From Thermoproteota archaeon (lineage in GTDB: Archaea; Korarchaeota; Korarchaeia; Korarchaeales; Korarchaeaceae), in NCBI GenBank assembly GCA_027491785.1, contig JAOZGJ010000017.1, positions 1 through 37,936 on the forward strand: 37,936 nucleotides of DNA, given 5' to 3'. Positions 8,611-15,347 of this stretch are shown piece after piece. Both the position numbers and the translations under genes were made by a program. The notes beneath the pieces were generated by a model. The model saw only the letters and a program-made list of their open reading frames with translations. It did not search any database and was not told where the DNA came from. The stretch's first letter is position 1; each line of letters begins with the position of its first letter.

Positions 8611-9015
8611 ATGCCGTACTACTATCATGGTCCAGTAATGCCCGGTGGTAGAAAGCCCACCGGAGGGAAGATAAGAAAGAGCAGAGGAAAGAGGAGAAGG
8701 GAAATTGGTAGACCTCCAGCCTTTACGATCATTGGGGAGAGAAAGGTAAGGCCAATAAGGGTTATGGGAGGAAGAAGGAAACTTAGGCTAATATCAGCCT
8801 ACGAAGTTAATGTAGCTTTAGGGAATGGGGAGACAAAGAAGGTGAAGATCCTAGATGTGATTGAGAACAAAGCTAGCAAAATATTCACTAGAAGAAAGAT
8901 CCTAACTAAGGGCGCTCTCGTTAAAACAGAGTTAGGCACAGTAAGAATAACTTCTAGGCCTGGACAGCACGGCATATTGAATGGAGTTCTCCTGAGGGAG
9001 GATGTTGCCTCCTAA
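8611..9015 (+). CDS. rps8e: 30S ribosomal protein S8e (eS8)
   Basis: This 134-residue basic protein matches archaeal eS8: GRKPTGGKIRKSRGKRRREIGRPP at the N-terminus, then GERKVRPIRVMGGRRKLRL, VIENKASKIFTRRKILTKGALVKTELG and the SRPGQHGILNGVLL ending. eS8 binds 16S rRNA in the small subunit. The N-terminus MPYYYHGPVMPGG is a few residues longer than the common form. Translation is coupled on both sides: it starts one base after a Wzy-like gene, using GGTGA inside that gene's last codons, and overlaps SRP19 by 14 bases. A ribosomal protein following surface-polymer genes is an unusual upstream context; the S8e-SRP19-Gar1 order itself is familiar in archaea. Confidence 0.95.
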   Translation: MPYYYHGPVMPGGRKPTGGKIRKSRGKRRREIGRPPAFTIIGERKVRPIRVMGGRRKLRLISAYEVNVALGNGETKKVKILDVIENKASKIFTRRKILTKGALVKTELGTVRITSRPGQHGILNGVLLREDVAS

Positions 9016-9289
9016 GAGACCTAAGATCATCTATCCTTCCTATTTCGATTCTAGGCTTAGCAGGGCTAAGGGAAGGAGGGTACCTAGGGATCTATCTGTT
9101 AGGAGGCCCAGTCTACAGGACATAACTAGGGCCTTAAGGTACCTCTCACTTGATTTCAAAGTAGAAGAAGATAAGCATCGACCTTCTAGATGGTATAAAA
9201 TGGAAGGCAGGGTAAAAGTATACTACGAAGGAAGCAAGGAAGAACTTCTTAAGAAGATAGGAAAAATCCTCAGGAGTATAAGGAAATGA
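9002..9289 (+). CDS. srp19: Signal recognition particle protein SRP19
   Basis: SRP19 binds helices 6 and 8 of the 7S RNA and prepares it for SRP54, directing membrane and secreted proteins to the Sec machinery. The 95-residue sequence has the family core IIYPSYFDSRLSRAKGRRVPRDL, then PSLQDITRALRYLSLDFKVEEDKHRPSRWY and a basic tail. The annotated ATG abuts the GAGGGAGG ribosome-binding site with no spacer, so the next codon (TTG 9005) is an equally possible start; only one residue is at stake. The gene overlaps the end of S8e by 14 bases and its own end overlaps gar1 as ATGA. Confidence 0.93.
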   Translation: MLPPKRPKIIYPSYFDSRLSRAKGRRVPRDLSVRRPSLQDITRALRYLSLDFKVEEDKHRPSRWYKMEGRVKVYYEGSKEELLKKIGKILRSIRK

Positions 9290-9564
9290 AGCAACTGGGA
9301 GAAGTTATAAAGACTACTCGATCGAGGAATTTTCTGGTTAAGCTTAAGCCCCCACTGGAATATGATATCAAGAACTACAAGGTCGTGTCTGAGGATCTTA
9401 TCTTAGTGGGCGTGGTAAACGATATAATAGGTCCTGTGTACGAGCCATACGCTTTAGTGAAGATCCTAGTTCCTTTAGACAAAGCTCATGAATATATAGG
9501 TAAGAAGCTCTATTTAGTTGAAAGGAAAGAGGAGAAGGATCTCATAAAATATCCAGAAGACTAA
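9286..9564 (+). CDS. gar1: H/ACA RNP protein Gar1
   Basis: Gar1 is one of four proteins of archaeal H/ACA ribonucleoproteins, which convert uridine to pseudouridine in rRNA and tRNA; it binds the Cbf5 catalytic subunit and assists substrate turnover. The 92-residue sequence has the beta-barrel signature LVGVVNDIIGPVYEPYALVKI, preceded by VSEDLILVG and followed by IGKKLYLVER. The ATG overlaps the SRP19 stop (ATGA). The 3' end overlaps the convergent NTPase gene by 23 bases, so the two mRNAs are antisense there. Confidence 0.93.
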   Translation: MKQLGEVIKTTRSRNFLVKLKPPLEYDIKNYKVVSEDLILVGVVNDIIGPVYEPYALVKILVPLDKAHEYIGKKLYLVERKEEKDLIKYPED

Positions 9565-10084
9565 GAACATCTTCTATTATTGAAGCAGCCACATAATCTG
9601 CCTTTCCTCTATCTATCCAATATACCTTAGACTTATTACATATCTCCTCTACAAGGGGAATTCTATAAACTGGTGCTGTTCCAATGGCTATAATGTCAGA
9701 TAACCATATCTGCCTAATTATATCAGCGAAAGATTTGGAAAATAGCTCCATTTTTCCTATCTCATCCACTATCACGACATCACACTTTTCCATGGCCTTG
9801 CTTAGGGCTGGTATAGCTATTTTCTCAAATTCTTTCACCCTAATGTAGTACTTAGATACTCTTGGTCCCCCTTTGAAAGTAGTGGATGCAAATAAGGCTT
9901 GCTCGCCTGTTAAGACATTCTCTACGAAGAATCCCCTTCTTATTCCCCCTTCCCTTAATTCCGGGGTTTTTATTCCTCCCACTATAACTCCTTTCCTCTC
10001 TAATTGCTGCTTAATTATGTTTATCGCCGTAGACTTTCCTGAGCCTGGCCTACCTCTTATTATATACTTCCCCTCTCCTCTCAT
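9542..10084 (-). CDS. THEP1-type nucleoside-triphosphatase
   Basis: The protein has the P-loop GRPGSGKST close to its start, VVGGIKTPELREGGIRRGF, and a Walker B-type CDVVIVDEIGKMELFS, the arrangement of archaeal THEP1 nucleotide phosphatases (about 180 residues). These hydrolyse NTPs with broad specificity; the biological role is unsettled. I choose ATG 10084 (180 residues). Two earlier in-frame starts, ATG 10105 and TTG 10114, lie on or upstream of the transcript start predicted from the TATA element at 10114-10122 and inside the first codons of trm1. With that promoter the mRNA would have only about nine leader bases. The gene is divergent from trm1 and convergent with gar1, overlapping it by 23 bases. 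Confidence 0.88.
   Translation of the reverse strand: MRGEGKYIIRGRPGSGKSTAINIIKQQLERKGVIVGGIKTPELREGGIRRGFFVENVLTGEQALFASTTFKGGPRVSKYYIRVKEFEKIAIPALSKAMEKCDVVIVDEIGKMELFSKSFADIIRQIWLSDIIAIGTAPVYRIPLVEEICNKSKVYWIDRGKADYVAASIIEDVLSLLDIL
10057..10067 (+). promoter_or_regulatory. TATA box for trm1, inside the THEP1 coding sequence
   Basis: TTATTATATAC lies about 26 bases before the run of three ATG codons at 10083-10091, predicting a leaderless mRNA for trm1. The element is within the first codons of the divergent NTPase gene. Confidence 0.5.
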
Positions 10085-11216
10085 GATGATGCCCAAGCTT
10101 AACATCCCTCTCAAATTATATAGTGAGGGTAAAGTTTCTTTCTACTCAACAGATCTGGACTACTTAGGAGAACTTGGCCTAGCCTATACTAAGGCACCCG
10201 TCTTCTACAATCCTAAAATGAAACTTAATAGAGATGTGACGATTTCACTATTTGCTTCCCTCTCTCTAAAAACAGCAGCTGATCTTATGGCAGCCTCTGG
10301 TGTAAGGGCATTAAGACTGGCAGCTGAAGGCAATGCGCAAGAGGTATTAGCCAATGATTCAAGTTGCCTCTCGGTCCACATAATTAAGATGAACGCCAGA
10401 CTGAATGGTCTGAGTAATATAAAAGCAAGTTGCTCTGATGCAAGACTAATGGCTGAGAAGCTATCTTGGGAAGGATATAGGATGGAATATGTGGATTTAG
10501 ACCCGTTTGGATCTCCTGCTCCATATATAGACTCCTTCCTAAGAGCTGTTAAGAGGGGCGGTGTCATTGGGATTACTGCTACAGATACGCCGCCCCTCTT
10601 TGGGTTGTATCCTGATAAATTATTTAGATTCTATGGGGTATGGGGGAAGAAATTTTTCTTTCATAAGGAATTTGGAATTAGAACTCTCATATATTTCGTG
10701 GTTAAAACTGCTGCGAGATTTGATCTAGCTGCGAGGCCCATCCTCTCTTATGGAAGAGAGCATTATGTAAGAACCTTCTTCCAACTAGAAAGGGGAGCAT
10801 CAGCCTCGAGCGATCTACTAAAGAACAACATAGGGTGGATCGAATACCTTGATGGAGATTTTAGTGTGATTAGGGGAAAGGATCTTCCAGTAAGGAAGAA
10901 AGGAGTCGTAGGACCTGTATGGATTAGCAGTATATCGGATATAGATCTCATTAGGAGAATAAGACCGATTAACGAGGAGACATCGAACCTCTTAGCAGCT
11001 CTTGTTAGAGAGGCAGGAGGCCCTCCCCTCTACTACTTACTAGACGATATATGCTCGGCAATGAGGACAAGAGTTCCTAAAATCGATGATGTTATTTTGA
11101 AGTTAAGGGAACTTGGCTACTTTGCATGTAGGACTCATCTAGAGCCGTTAGGTATTAAAACCAATGCAAGTAGGAAAGAGTTAGAGAACGTAGTTAGAGA
11201 ACTTACAGCTTCCTAA
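10083..11216 (+). CDS. trm1: tRNA (guanine-26 N2) dimethyltransferase Trm1
   Basis: Trm1 transfers two methyl groups from S-adenosylmethionine to N2 of G26 in tRNA. The protein of about 377 residues shows FYNPKMKLNRDVTISLF, the SAM-binding stretch LMAASGVRALRLA, NDSS at the second SAM strand, the catalytic VDLDPFGSPAPYIDS (Asp138-Pro-Phe-Gly region near residue 140), ITATDTPPLFG and REHYVRTFFQ. Three in-frame ATGs stand in a row at 10083-10091; the promoter spacing favours leaderless use of one of them. An open frame extends 70 codons further upstream, but it lies on the antisense of the NTPase gene and has no family resemblance. The 3' end overlaps the convergent fibrillarin gene by 14 bases. 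Confidence 0.95.
   Translation: MMMPKLNIPLKLYSEGKVSFYSTDLDYLGELGLAYTKAPVFYNPKMKLNRDVTISLFASLSLKTAADLMAASGVRALRLAAEGNAQEVLANDSSCLSVHIIKMNARLNGLSNIKASCSDARLMAEKLSWEGYRMEYVDLDPFGSPAPYIDSFLRAVKRGGVIGITATDTPPLFGLYPDKLFRFYGVWGKKFFFHKEFGIRTLIYFVVKTAARFDLAARPILSYGREHYVRTFFQLERGASASSDLLKNNIGWIEYLDGDFSVIRGKDLPVRKKGVVGPVWISSISDIDLIRRIRPINEETSNLLAALVREAGGPPLYYLLDDICSAMRTRVPKIDDVILKLRELGYFACRTHLEPLGIKTNASRKELENVVRELTAS
10114..10122 (-). promoter_or_regulatory. TATA box for the THEP1-type NTPase, inside the trm1 coding sequence
   Basis: On the minus strand this reads TATATAATT. A start about 26 bases downstream falls near 10093, leaving a leader of about nine bases before ATG 10084. The element occupies trm1 codons for Leu-Tyr near its N-terminus. 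Confidence 0.5.
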
Positions 11217-11886
11217 ATACAATCATTGCATGTTTTGGATCATAAGGGGAAAGATCAATGTTCTCTATCAGCTTGTACTTGCCAGTCGAGGTCATCTCTC
11301 TTTCTACCTGCCTATATACCTTCTTAGGTGGGAGTGTTACATCGATGCTGCTGGATTTCACAGCTATAAAGGCATACCCTCTCTTTCTAAGGAAGATGTC
11401 CGAGTTCCTTCTCAATATACTCGCTTGATCAGGTTGAGCCACATCCTCATAAACTACGTCAACCTCCGGAACAATCCAGCAGTAATTCTGAGGCCTTCTC
11501 GCGCTCTCCATTATAGGGACTATATTCTTCCTAGCAGCAGCTACAGGCAACAAGTCTCTCAGAACTCTTTGGGCTATTTCTATACCGAATATAACACCAC
11601 TATTTCCTATTATATCGCTAATGTGAGAAGCAGTAGTTCCAGAAGCTATCCCTAGATATAAGATCCTAGATCCCTTCTTGAAAGGGAAAGTACTCAGACC
11701 TTTGTAGATGGCTGCAGCCAGCTTAGATCTATACGGGTTCCAGACCCTATACTCTACACCCCTACTGCGTTTTAGGACTTCATCGTATACCCTCTGGCCT
11801 GGGACAAGATTTTTCGTAGCTAACTGCTTCTTACCATCTAAGATCCAGTAAACATCCTCAAACCTCTGATCCATTTTAACTTTCAT
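11203..11886 (-). CDS. flpA: Fibrillarin, C/D-box RNP 2'-O-methyltransferase
   Basis: Archaeal fibrillarin is the SAM-dependent methyltransferase of C/D-box sRNPs, which 2'-O-methylate rRNA and tRNA under guide-RNA direction. The 227-residue sequence contains YRVWNPYRSKLAAAIYKG, the SAM motif ILYLGIASGTTASHISDIIG, FGIEIAQRVLRDL, DVVYEDVAQPDQ and FIAVKSSSID, all in family order. I start at ATG 11886 because AGAGGTGAT lies five bases upstream; an in-frame GTG at 11895 is part of that site. The start overlaps the nop5 end by 11 bases; Nop5 is its direct scaffold partner, so stoichiometric coupled translation is expected. Convergent overlap with trm1 at the 3' end. Confidence 0.96.
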   Translation of the reverse strand: MKVKMDQRFEDVYWILDGKKQLATKNLVPGQRVYDEVLKRSRGVEYRVWNPYRSKLAAAIYKGLSTFPFKKGSRILYLGIASGTTASHISDIIGNSGVIFGIEIAQRVLRDLLPVAAARKNIVPIMESARRPQNYCWIVPEVDVVYEDVAQPDQASILRRNSDIFLRKRGYAFIAVKSSSIDVTLPPKKVYRQVEREMTSTGKYKLIENIDLSPYDPKHAMIVFRKL

Positions 11887-13021
11887 GATTATCACCTCTT
11901 ATCAGTTCTTTAAGCTTCTTATCTATTTCTTCCCTGAGCTTATCTCCTATATATCTCCCCCCGCCAAAAGCGTCTACCCTAGCGGCCATTGCTATCTTAG
12001 TAGCAAGAAGTCGAGCTATCTTGCCCCTGAGTTTCTTAGGAGAGGTTCTGACTTCCTTAGCTTGAAATAGAATTCCATGCTTTGGTGGTTTAGCCCCCTT
12101 AACTAAATGCATGAATATCGCCTTATGAGCTCCTAATATCTGAATGGAACTGGCTGGCAAGCTAGCAAGCCTCTTGAGGCCGCCAGCAACAGCTATCAGC
12201 CTAGCTCCAACAAGAGGATGCACTATAGATGAGAGATTCGGAGCGCCTCTCTTCATCAAGCTCTCTATGAAGGACTCAACAGTTTTTCTGGATTCATAAA
12301 GGGAAATCCAATTATCAGCAACTTTTTTAATCGTACTCAGATCATCGGCATCGAGATCAGCGCCCATTGATTCTCTAGCAGCACTTATCACGGATTTAGC
12401 AGTGTTCCCACTTATACCCACCTTTTTCAATACATTCTCATCGATCTTTCTCCTGTCTGGTTGGAGTGATACTATCCTCATGAAAGTCGGGTGATCTTCG
12501 ATCAGGTCATTTAATTCTGGAAAATGTATGGAATACCATTCTCTTATGGCTGGAGCTAGTACGTTGAGGGCTTTATTGGCGTGATCAATGTAGTCTATGG
12601 ATTTCATAATCTGCTGATCTAATGAACTTAGCTCTTCCTTGATTTTTCGCTTGGTAATCTTGATGCCTATCTCGTTGAGGATAAGGTAGTATTCCCTCTC
12701 ATCGGTGTCACTCCAAGCTCGAGAAAGGTATTTGAGGAACTCCTTCCTAATTCTCAGAAACGGTTTCTCATTCGGTGAGATCACGGCCTTTACTCCCTTC
12801 TCATCCAGTAGATCTTTGAGCACTTGATCGTTAACTAAGATGTCTCCTTTAACTCCTATATCTGTGATTATTTTATTAATATATTCGCCTAATAGATTCC
12901 TATTTTTCACGATCTCGACTATAGAATCTGGATCTTTAGGAAAAGGATAAAGCTTGATCACCTTACCTTTGTCATCTAAGGCAAGCAAACCATATGGCTG
13001 TATAGAAAGGAATATAGACAA
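11876..13021 (-). CDS. nop5: Nop5 (Nop56/58 homologue), C/D-box RNP scaffold
   Basis: Nop5 bridges fibrillarin and L7Ae on C/D-box guide RNAs. The 381-residue protein has an N-terminal fibrillarin-binding domain, a coiled-coil of about residues 120-240 (DQQIMKSIDYIDHANKALN), and a C-terminal Nop domain with NLSSIVHPLVGARLIAVAGGLKRLASLPAS, IQILGAHKAIF, KHGILFQAKEVRTSP and RGKIARLLATKIAMAARVD. It lacks the long Lys/Glu tail of eukaryotic homologues. The start is TTG 13021 with AAGGGGAT just upstream; no ATG fits the N-terminal domain. It lies 43 bases after the S30e stop and overlaps fibrillarin, forming an S30e-nop5-flpA unit. Confidence 0.95.
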   Translation of the reverse strand: MSIFLSIQPYGLLALDDKGKVIKLYPFPKDPDSIVEIVKNRNLLGEYINKIITDIGVKGDILVNDQVLKDLLDEKGVKAVISPNEKPFLRIRKEFLKYLSRAWSDTDEREYYLILNEIGIKITKRKIKEELSSLDQQIMKSIDYIDHANKALNVLAPAIREWYSIHFPELNDLIEDHPTFMRIVSLQPDRRKIDENVLKKVGISGNTAKSVISAARESMGADLDADDLSTIKKVADNWISLYESRKTVESFIESLMKRGAPNLSSIVHPLVGARLIAVAGGLKRLASLPASSIQILGAHKAIFMHLVKGAKPPKHGILFQAKEVRTSPKKLRGKIARLLATKIAMAARVDAFGGGRYIGDKLREEIDKKLKELIRGDNHES

Positions 13022-13064
13022 GTTATCCCCTTAAAGAGAATAAAACTGCTCCTAAAAAACTCTC

Positions 13065-13232
13065 TCATATAGGGTGCTGACCGGGTTTTCTACCTAGGAC
13101 AAATCTCTTGCGGTAGATGCCTCTTACCCTTATCCTAGGAGTAGGGCTTCTCCTAGGCCTAGGTTCTACTTTAGGAGTAAGTGATCTAACTTTACCAGCC
13201 TTATTTAATGCTCCATGAGTACCTCTAGGCAT
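13065..13232 (-). CDS. rps30e: 30S ribosomal protein S30e (eS30)
   Basis: A 55-residue basic protein is encoded on the minus strand, starting MPRGTHGALNKAGKVRSLTP and rich in Arg and Pro afterwards. This matches the eS30 pattern HGSLxKAGKVRxxTPK. eS30 binds near the decoding region of the small subunit and is found in TACK and Asgard archaea and eukaryotes. ATG 13232 has GGTGAT four bases upstream. A TATA element GTTTTATATAG at 13261-13271 is about 26 bases before the expected transcript start, giving a leader just long enough for the ribosome-binding site. It probably heads the nop5-flpA transcript. Confidence 0.9.
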   Translation of the reverse strand: MPRGTHGALNKAGKVRSLTPKVEPRPRRSPTPRIRVRGIYRKRFVLGRKPGQHPI

Positions 13233-13260
13233 TTTATCACCATGCCTATGGTACCCATAG

Positions 13261-13271
13261 CTATATAAAAC
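13261..13271 (-). promoter_or_regulatory. TATA box for S30e-nop5-flpA
   Basis: Minus strand GTTTTATATAG, identical over 11 bases to the element before the Sm-like gene at 18744-18754. Predicted transcript start near 13239, just before the GGTGAT ribosome-binding site. Confidence 0.6.
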
Positions 13272-13286
13272 TTGACTTGATAGGTA

Positions 13287-15293
13287 TTAGCCGTTTTCCC
13301 GATCTTCTAGCTCTGTCTTCAGAAGAGCAGCTCTGTAATCCCTTATTATATTTATTATGTTCCTCTCAATGCCTTCATTATCCGATTTTTTCTCCTCTAT
13401 GGAAGATAAGAGATCTAGAGCATCCTCGGTTGGGATAAGCGGTTCAATACCTTTCCATACTATCCTATAATCTGTAGCTGGAGCTATCATTAATCCTTCA
13501 TTCTTAGCAGCATATAGGAACTCCTTTGGTGGAGGATCACCCCTATATAATAAGACCTTTATGCCCATATCCTTCATTCTTTTAGCGATGTTTGGACTTG
13601 CTCCGGTAGCATCGAGAGCTAGAAGAACCTCCCTAACTGGGTCATTGTACAGGGAGTCTAGCTTCTCCTTAGATAGTGAGGAAAGGACTGCAAGTCTTAT
13701 CCCATCTACCTCCTGATTAGCTTCACCCAGCTGTCTCATTTGCGACTTCAGGAGCTCTACTCTCCACCTTTCTTTAGACAGTAGTTCTTCTAATTCTCTT
13801 ATTCTAGCATTTCTAGAAGCTATTCTCCTGTCTATCTCTATTTCTATACTCCTTCTATTCTCCAAGGTTTCTATTTTTCTTCTTAGGCTATCAATCTCAT
13901 CCTCTTTCTCCTTTAAAAGAGATTTATATTTCTCAGTTTCCTTCTCTAGTGATTCTATTCTTTCATTAAGCTTTCTAATATACTTATTTGCTCTCCTTAA
14001 CTCTCTTTTAAGTTCAGATAGTCTTAACGTCCTTTCCTCTTCAATCTCCTCTTTCTCTGATAAGAACTCCTCTATAGCCTTTGAAATGGGAGTTCCTTTA
14101 AGAACCATGCTCACTATTTCATCTACTTCCTTTGATAAGCCCGCCTCTTCTGCTTTCGCTTTCGCTTTCGCTATCAGATTTTTGGCCTTATAATAGACTT
14201 TCAAAGCAGCTGCTAAGGAATCCCTCTCATGGGAACTTTCTACCCTTATCCCCTTTTCCTCCTCATATTCCGATACTATTTTCTTCTTCTCCTCGGCTTT
14301 CATCTCATATTTAGCTACTAAGAGCCTAGAATCGAACATATTAGCTATCTTAACTACGCTCTTTGGAGGGGGATTAACATCTGTCGCTATTATAACGGGG
14401 TACCCATGATCTAGGATCTCCTCTACTATCTCTGATCTGGAAGCTCTTCTCATGGTCCTAAGAAGCAAAAGATCGCCAGATAAGCTTAATATAGCGAGTC
14501 CAACGGACATTCCAGGGTCTATTCCTACTATTATAGGTCTAGATTTCGGTAAAGCGGAGAACTGCCCTGAGGGAAACTTCAGCTTGCTTCTCCAAGATTG
14601 TTTCACTATTACCCGTAAAGGTGCCCATTCACTGCTTTCCTTGACTACCTTCTTCACACTATCTATGTCCGAATATACTATGAATTCAGCCCTCCTAAGA
14701 CCTCCTGACGCTCTTTCCACGTATAGATCATAGTCCATATTAGCATCATCCAGTTCCGTTGCAATTTTGTTGGCTTCACTCAGTATACTTGCTTCTATAG
14801 ATCTTCTCCATCTATTATTTCCCGATCCACCCTGTTTCATACTCCTATTTCTCGTAATTAAGATCCTAGTTTCGGGATACATTGCAACTACTTCGATACC
14901 AACACCTCTCTGAGCTAATTGTGCTACTATTCTAGCTGTTAATAAAGGATCCTTGTGGGATGGGGATGGTAAACCAGCCTCCTTCGCTATCGAGGAGAGA
15001 GGCCTGAGTCCCTTGGGAGAGCCAGTTACTTGAATTAGTTTACTTCCAGGTGGTAACTTCTTAACGAATTCTCTCAATCCCCTCAAATCCCTCGCCAGCT
15101 CGTATATGTTATCTGTAGCGAGGATCTTGGCATCATACCTCCTCATTATACCTATTATATCTTCTATATGAGCTTCCTCGAGCTCAAAGAGGATGTTATC
15201 CCCCTTAACTACAGAAATCGAGTATAGAGGTCTCTGCCTTGATCTAGGGGATCCGGATCTTATATCGGCACCCACTATTACTGAGTTCTCCAT
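13287..15293 (-). CDS. DUF460 family protein (RNase-H-like fold plus coiled coil)
   Basis: The 668-residue protein is of the archaeal COG2433/DUF460 type. An N-terminal region to about residue 250 resembles a first, degenerate RNase-H-like domain (VIVGADIRSG, ILATDNIYEL). A second begins PIIVGIDPGMSVGLAILSLSGDLL near residue 255, with HERDSLAAALKVY near residue 360 as the acidic end of the fold. A long coiled coil follows at about residues 410-560, then a C-terminal domain with VREVLLALDATGASPNIAKRM. The family is predicted to act on nucleic acids (RuvC/YqgF-like) but its role is not established. The ATG is followed closely by the promoter shared with the divergent surface protein; the predicted leader is only a few bases. 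Its stop lies 16 bases from the S30e TATA box. Confidence 0.85.
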   Translation of the reverse strand: MENSVIVGADIRSGSPRSRQRPLYSISVVKGDNILFELEEAHIEDIIGIMRRYDAKILATDNIYELARDLRGLREFVKKLPPGSKLIQVTGSPKGLRPLSSIAKEAGLPSPSHKDPLLTARIVAQLAQRGVGIEVVAMYPETRILITRNRSMKQGGSGNNRWRRSIEASILSEANKIATELDDANMDYDLYVERASGGLRRAEFIVYSDIDSVKKVVKESSEWAPLRVIVKQSWRSKLKFPSGQFSALPKSRPIIVGIDPGMSVGLAILSLSGDLLLLRTMRRASRSEIVEEILDHGYPVIIATDVNPPPKSVVKIANMFDSRLLVAKYEMKAEEKKKIVSEYEEEKGIRVESSHERDSLAAALKVYYKAKNLIAKAKAKAEEAGLSKEVDEIVSMVLKGTPISKAIEEFLSEKEEIEEERTLRLSELKRELRRANKYIRKLNERIESLEKETEKYKSLLKEKEDEIDSLRRKIETLENRRSIEIEIDRRIASRNARIRELEELLSKERWRVELLKSQMRQLGEANQEVDGIRLAVLSSLSKEKLDSLYNDPVREVLLALDATGASPNIAKRMKDMGIKVLLYRGDPPPKEFLYAAKNEGLMIAPATDYRIVWKGIEPLIPTEDALDLLSSIEEKKSDNEGIERNIINIIRDYRAALLKTELEDRENG
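14152..14172 (-). repeat. Hexanucleotide microsatellite in the DUF460 coiled-coil linker
   Basis: GCTTTC repeated three times plus GCT on the plus strand; in the gene this encodes alternating Ala-Lys (AKAKAKA). In-frame length changes are possible by slippage. I see no other simple repeat in the gene. Confidence 0.8.
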
Positions 15294-15316
15294 CCAATAG
15301 GACGCTAGTATATCTA

Positions 15317-15328
15317 GTTTATTAAAGC
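15317..15328. promoter_or_regulatory. Shared TATA element of DUF460 gene and surface-protein gene
   Basis: GTTTATTAAAGC lies in the 54-base divergent gap. Counting about 26 bases from its centre gives starts at about 15348 on the plus strand, the first base of the surface-protein ATG, and about 15296 on the minus strand, three bases before the DUF460 ATG. Both mRNAs would be leaderless or nearly so. Confidence 0.5.
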
Positions 15329-15347
15329 TTAGCCCCTCTTATGGACG

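Noticed and set aside
9873-10082. 70-codon N-terminal extension of Trm1
   Set aside because: It is antisense to the NTPase P-loop region, has no Trm1 similarity, and the promoter spacing points to the ATG run at 10083.
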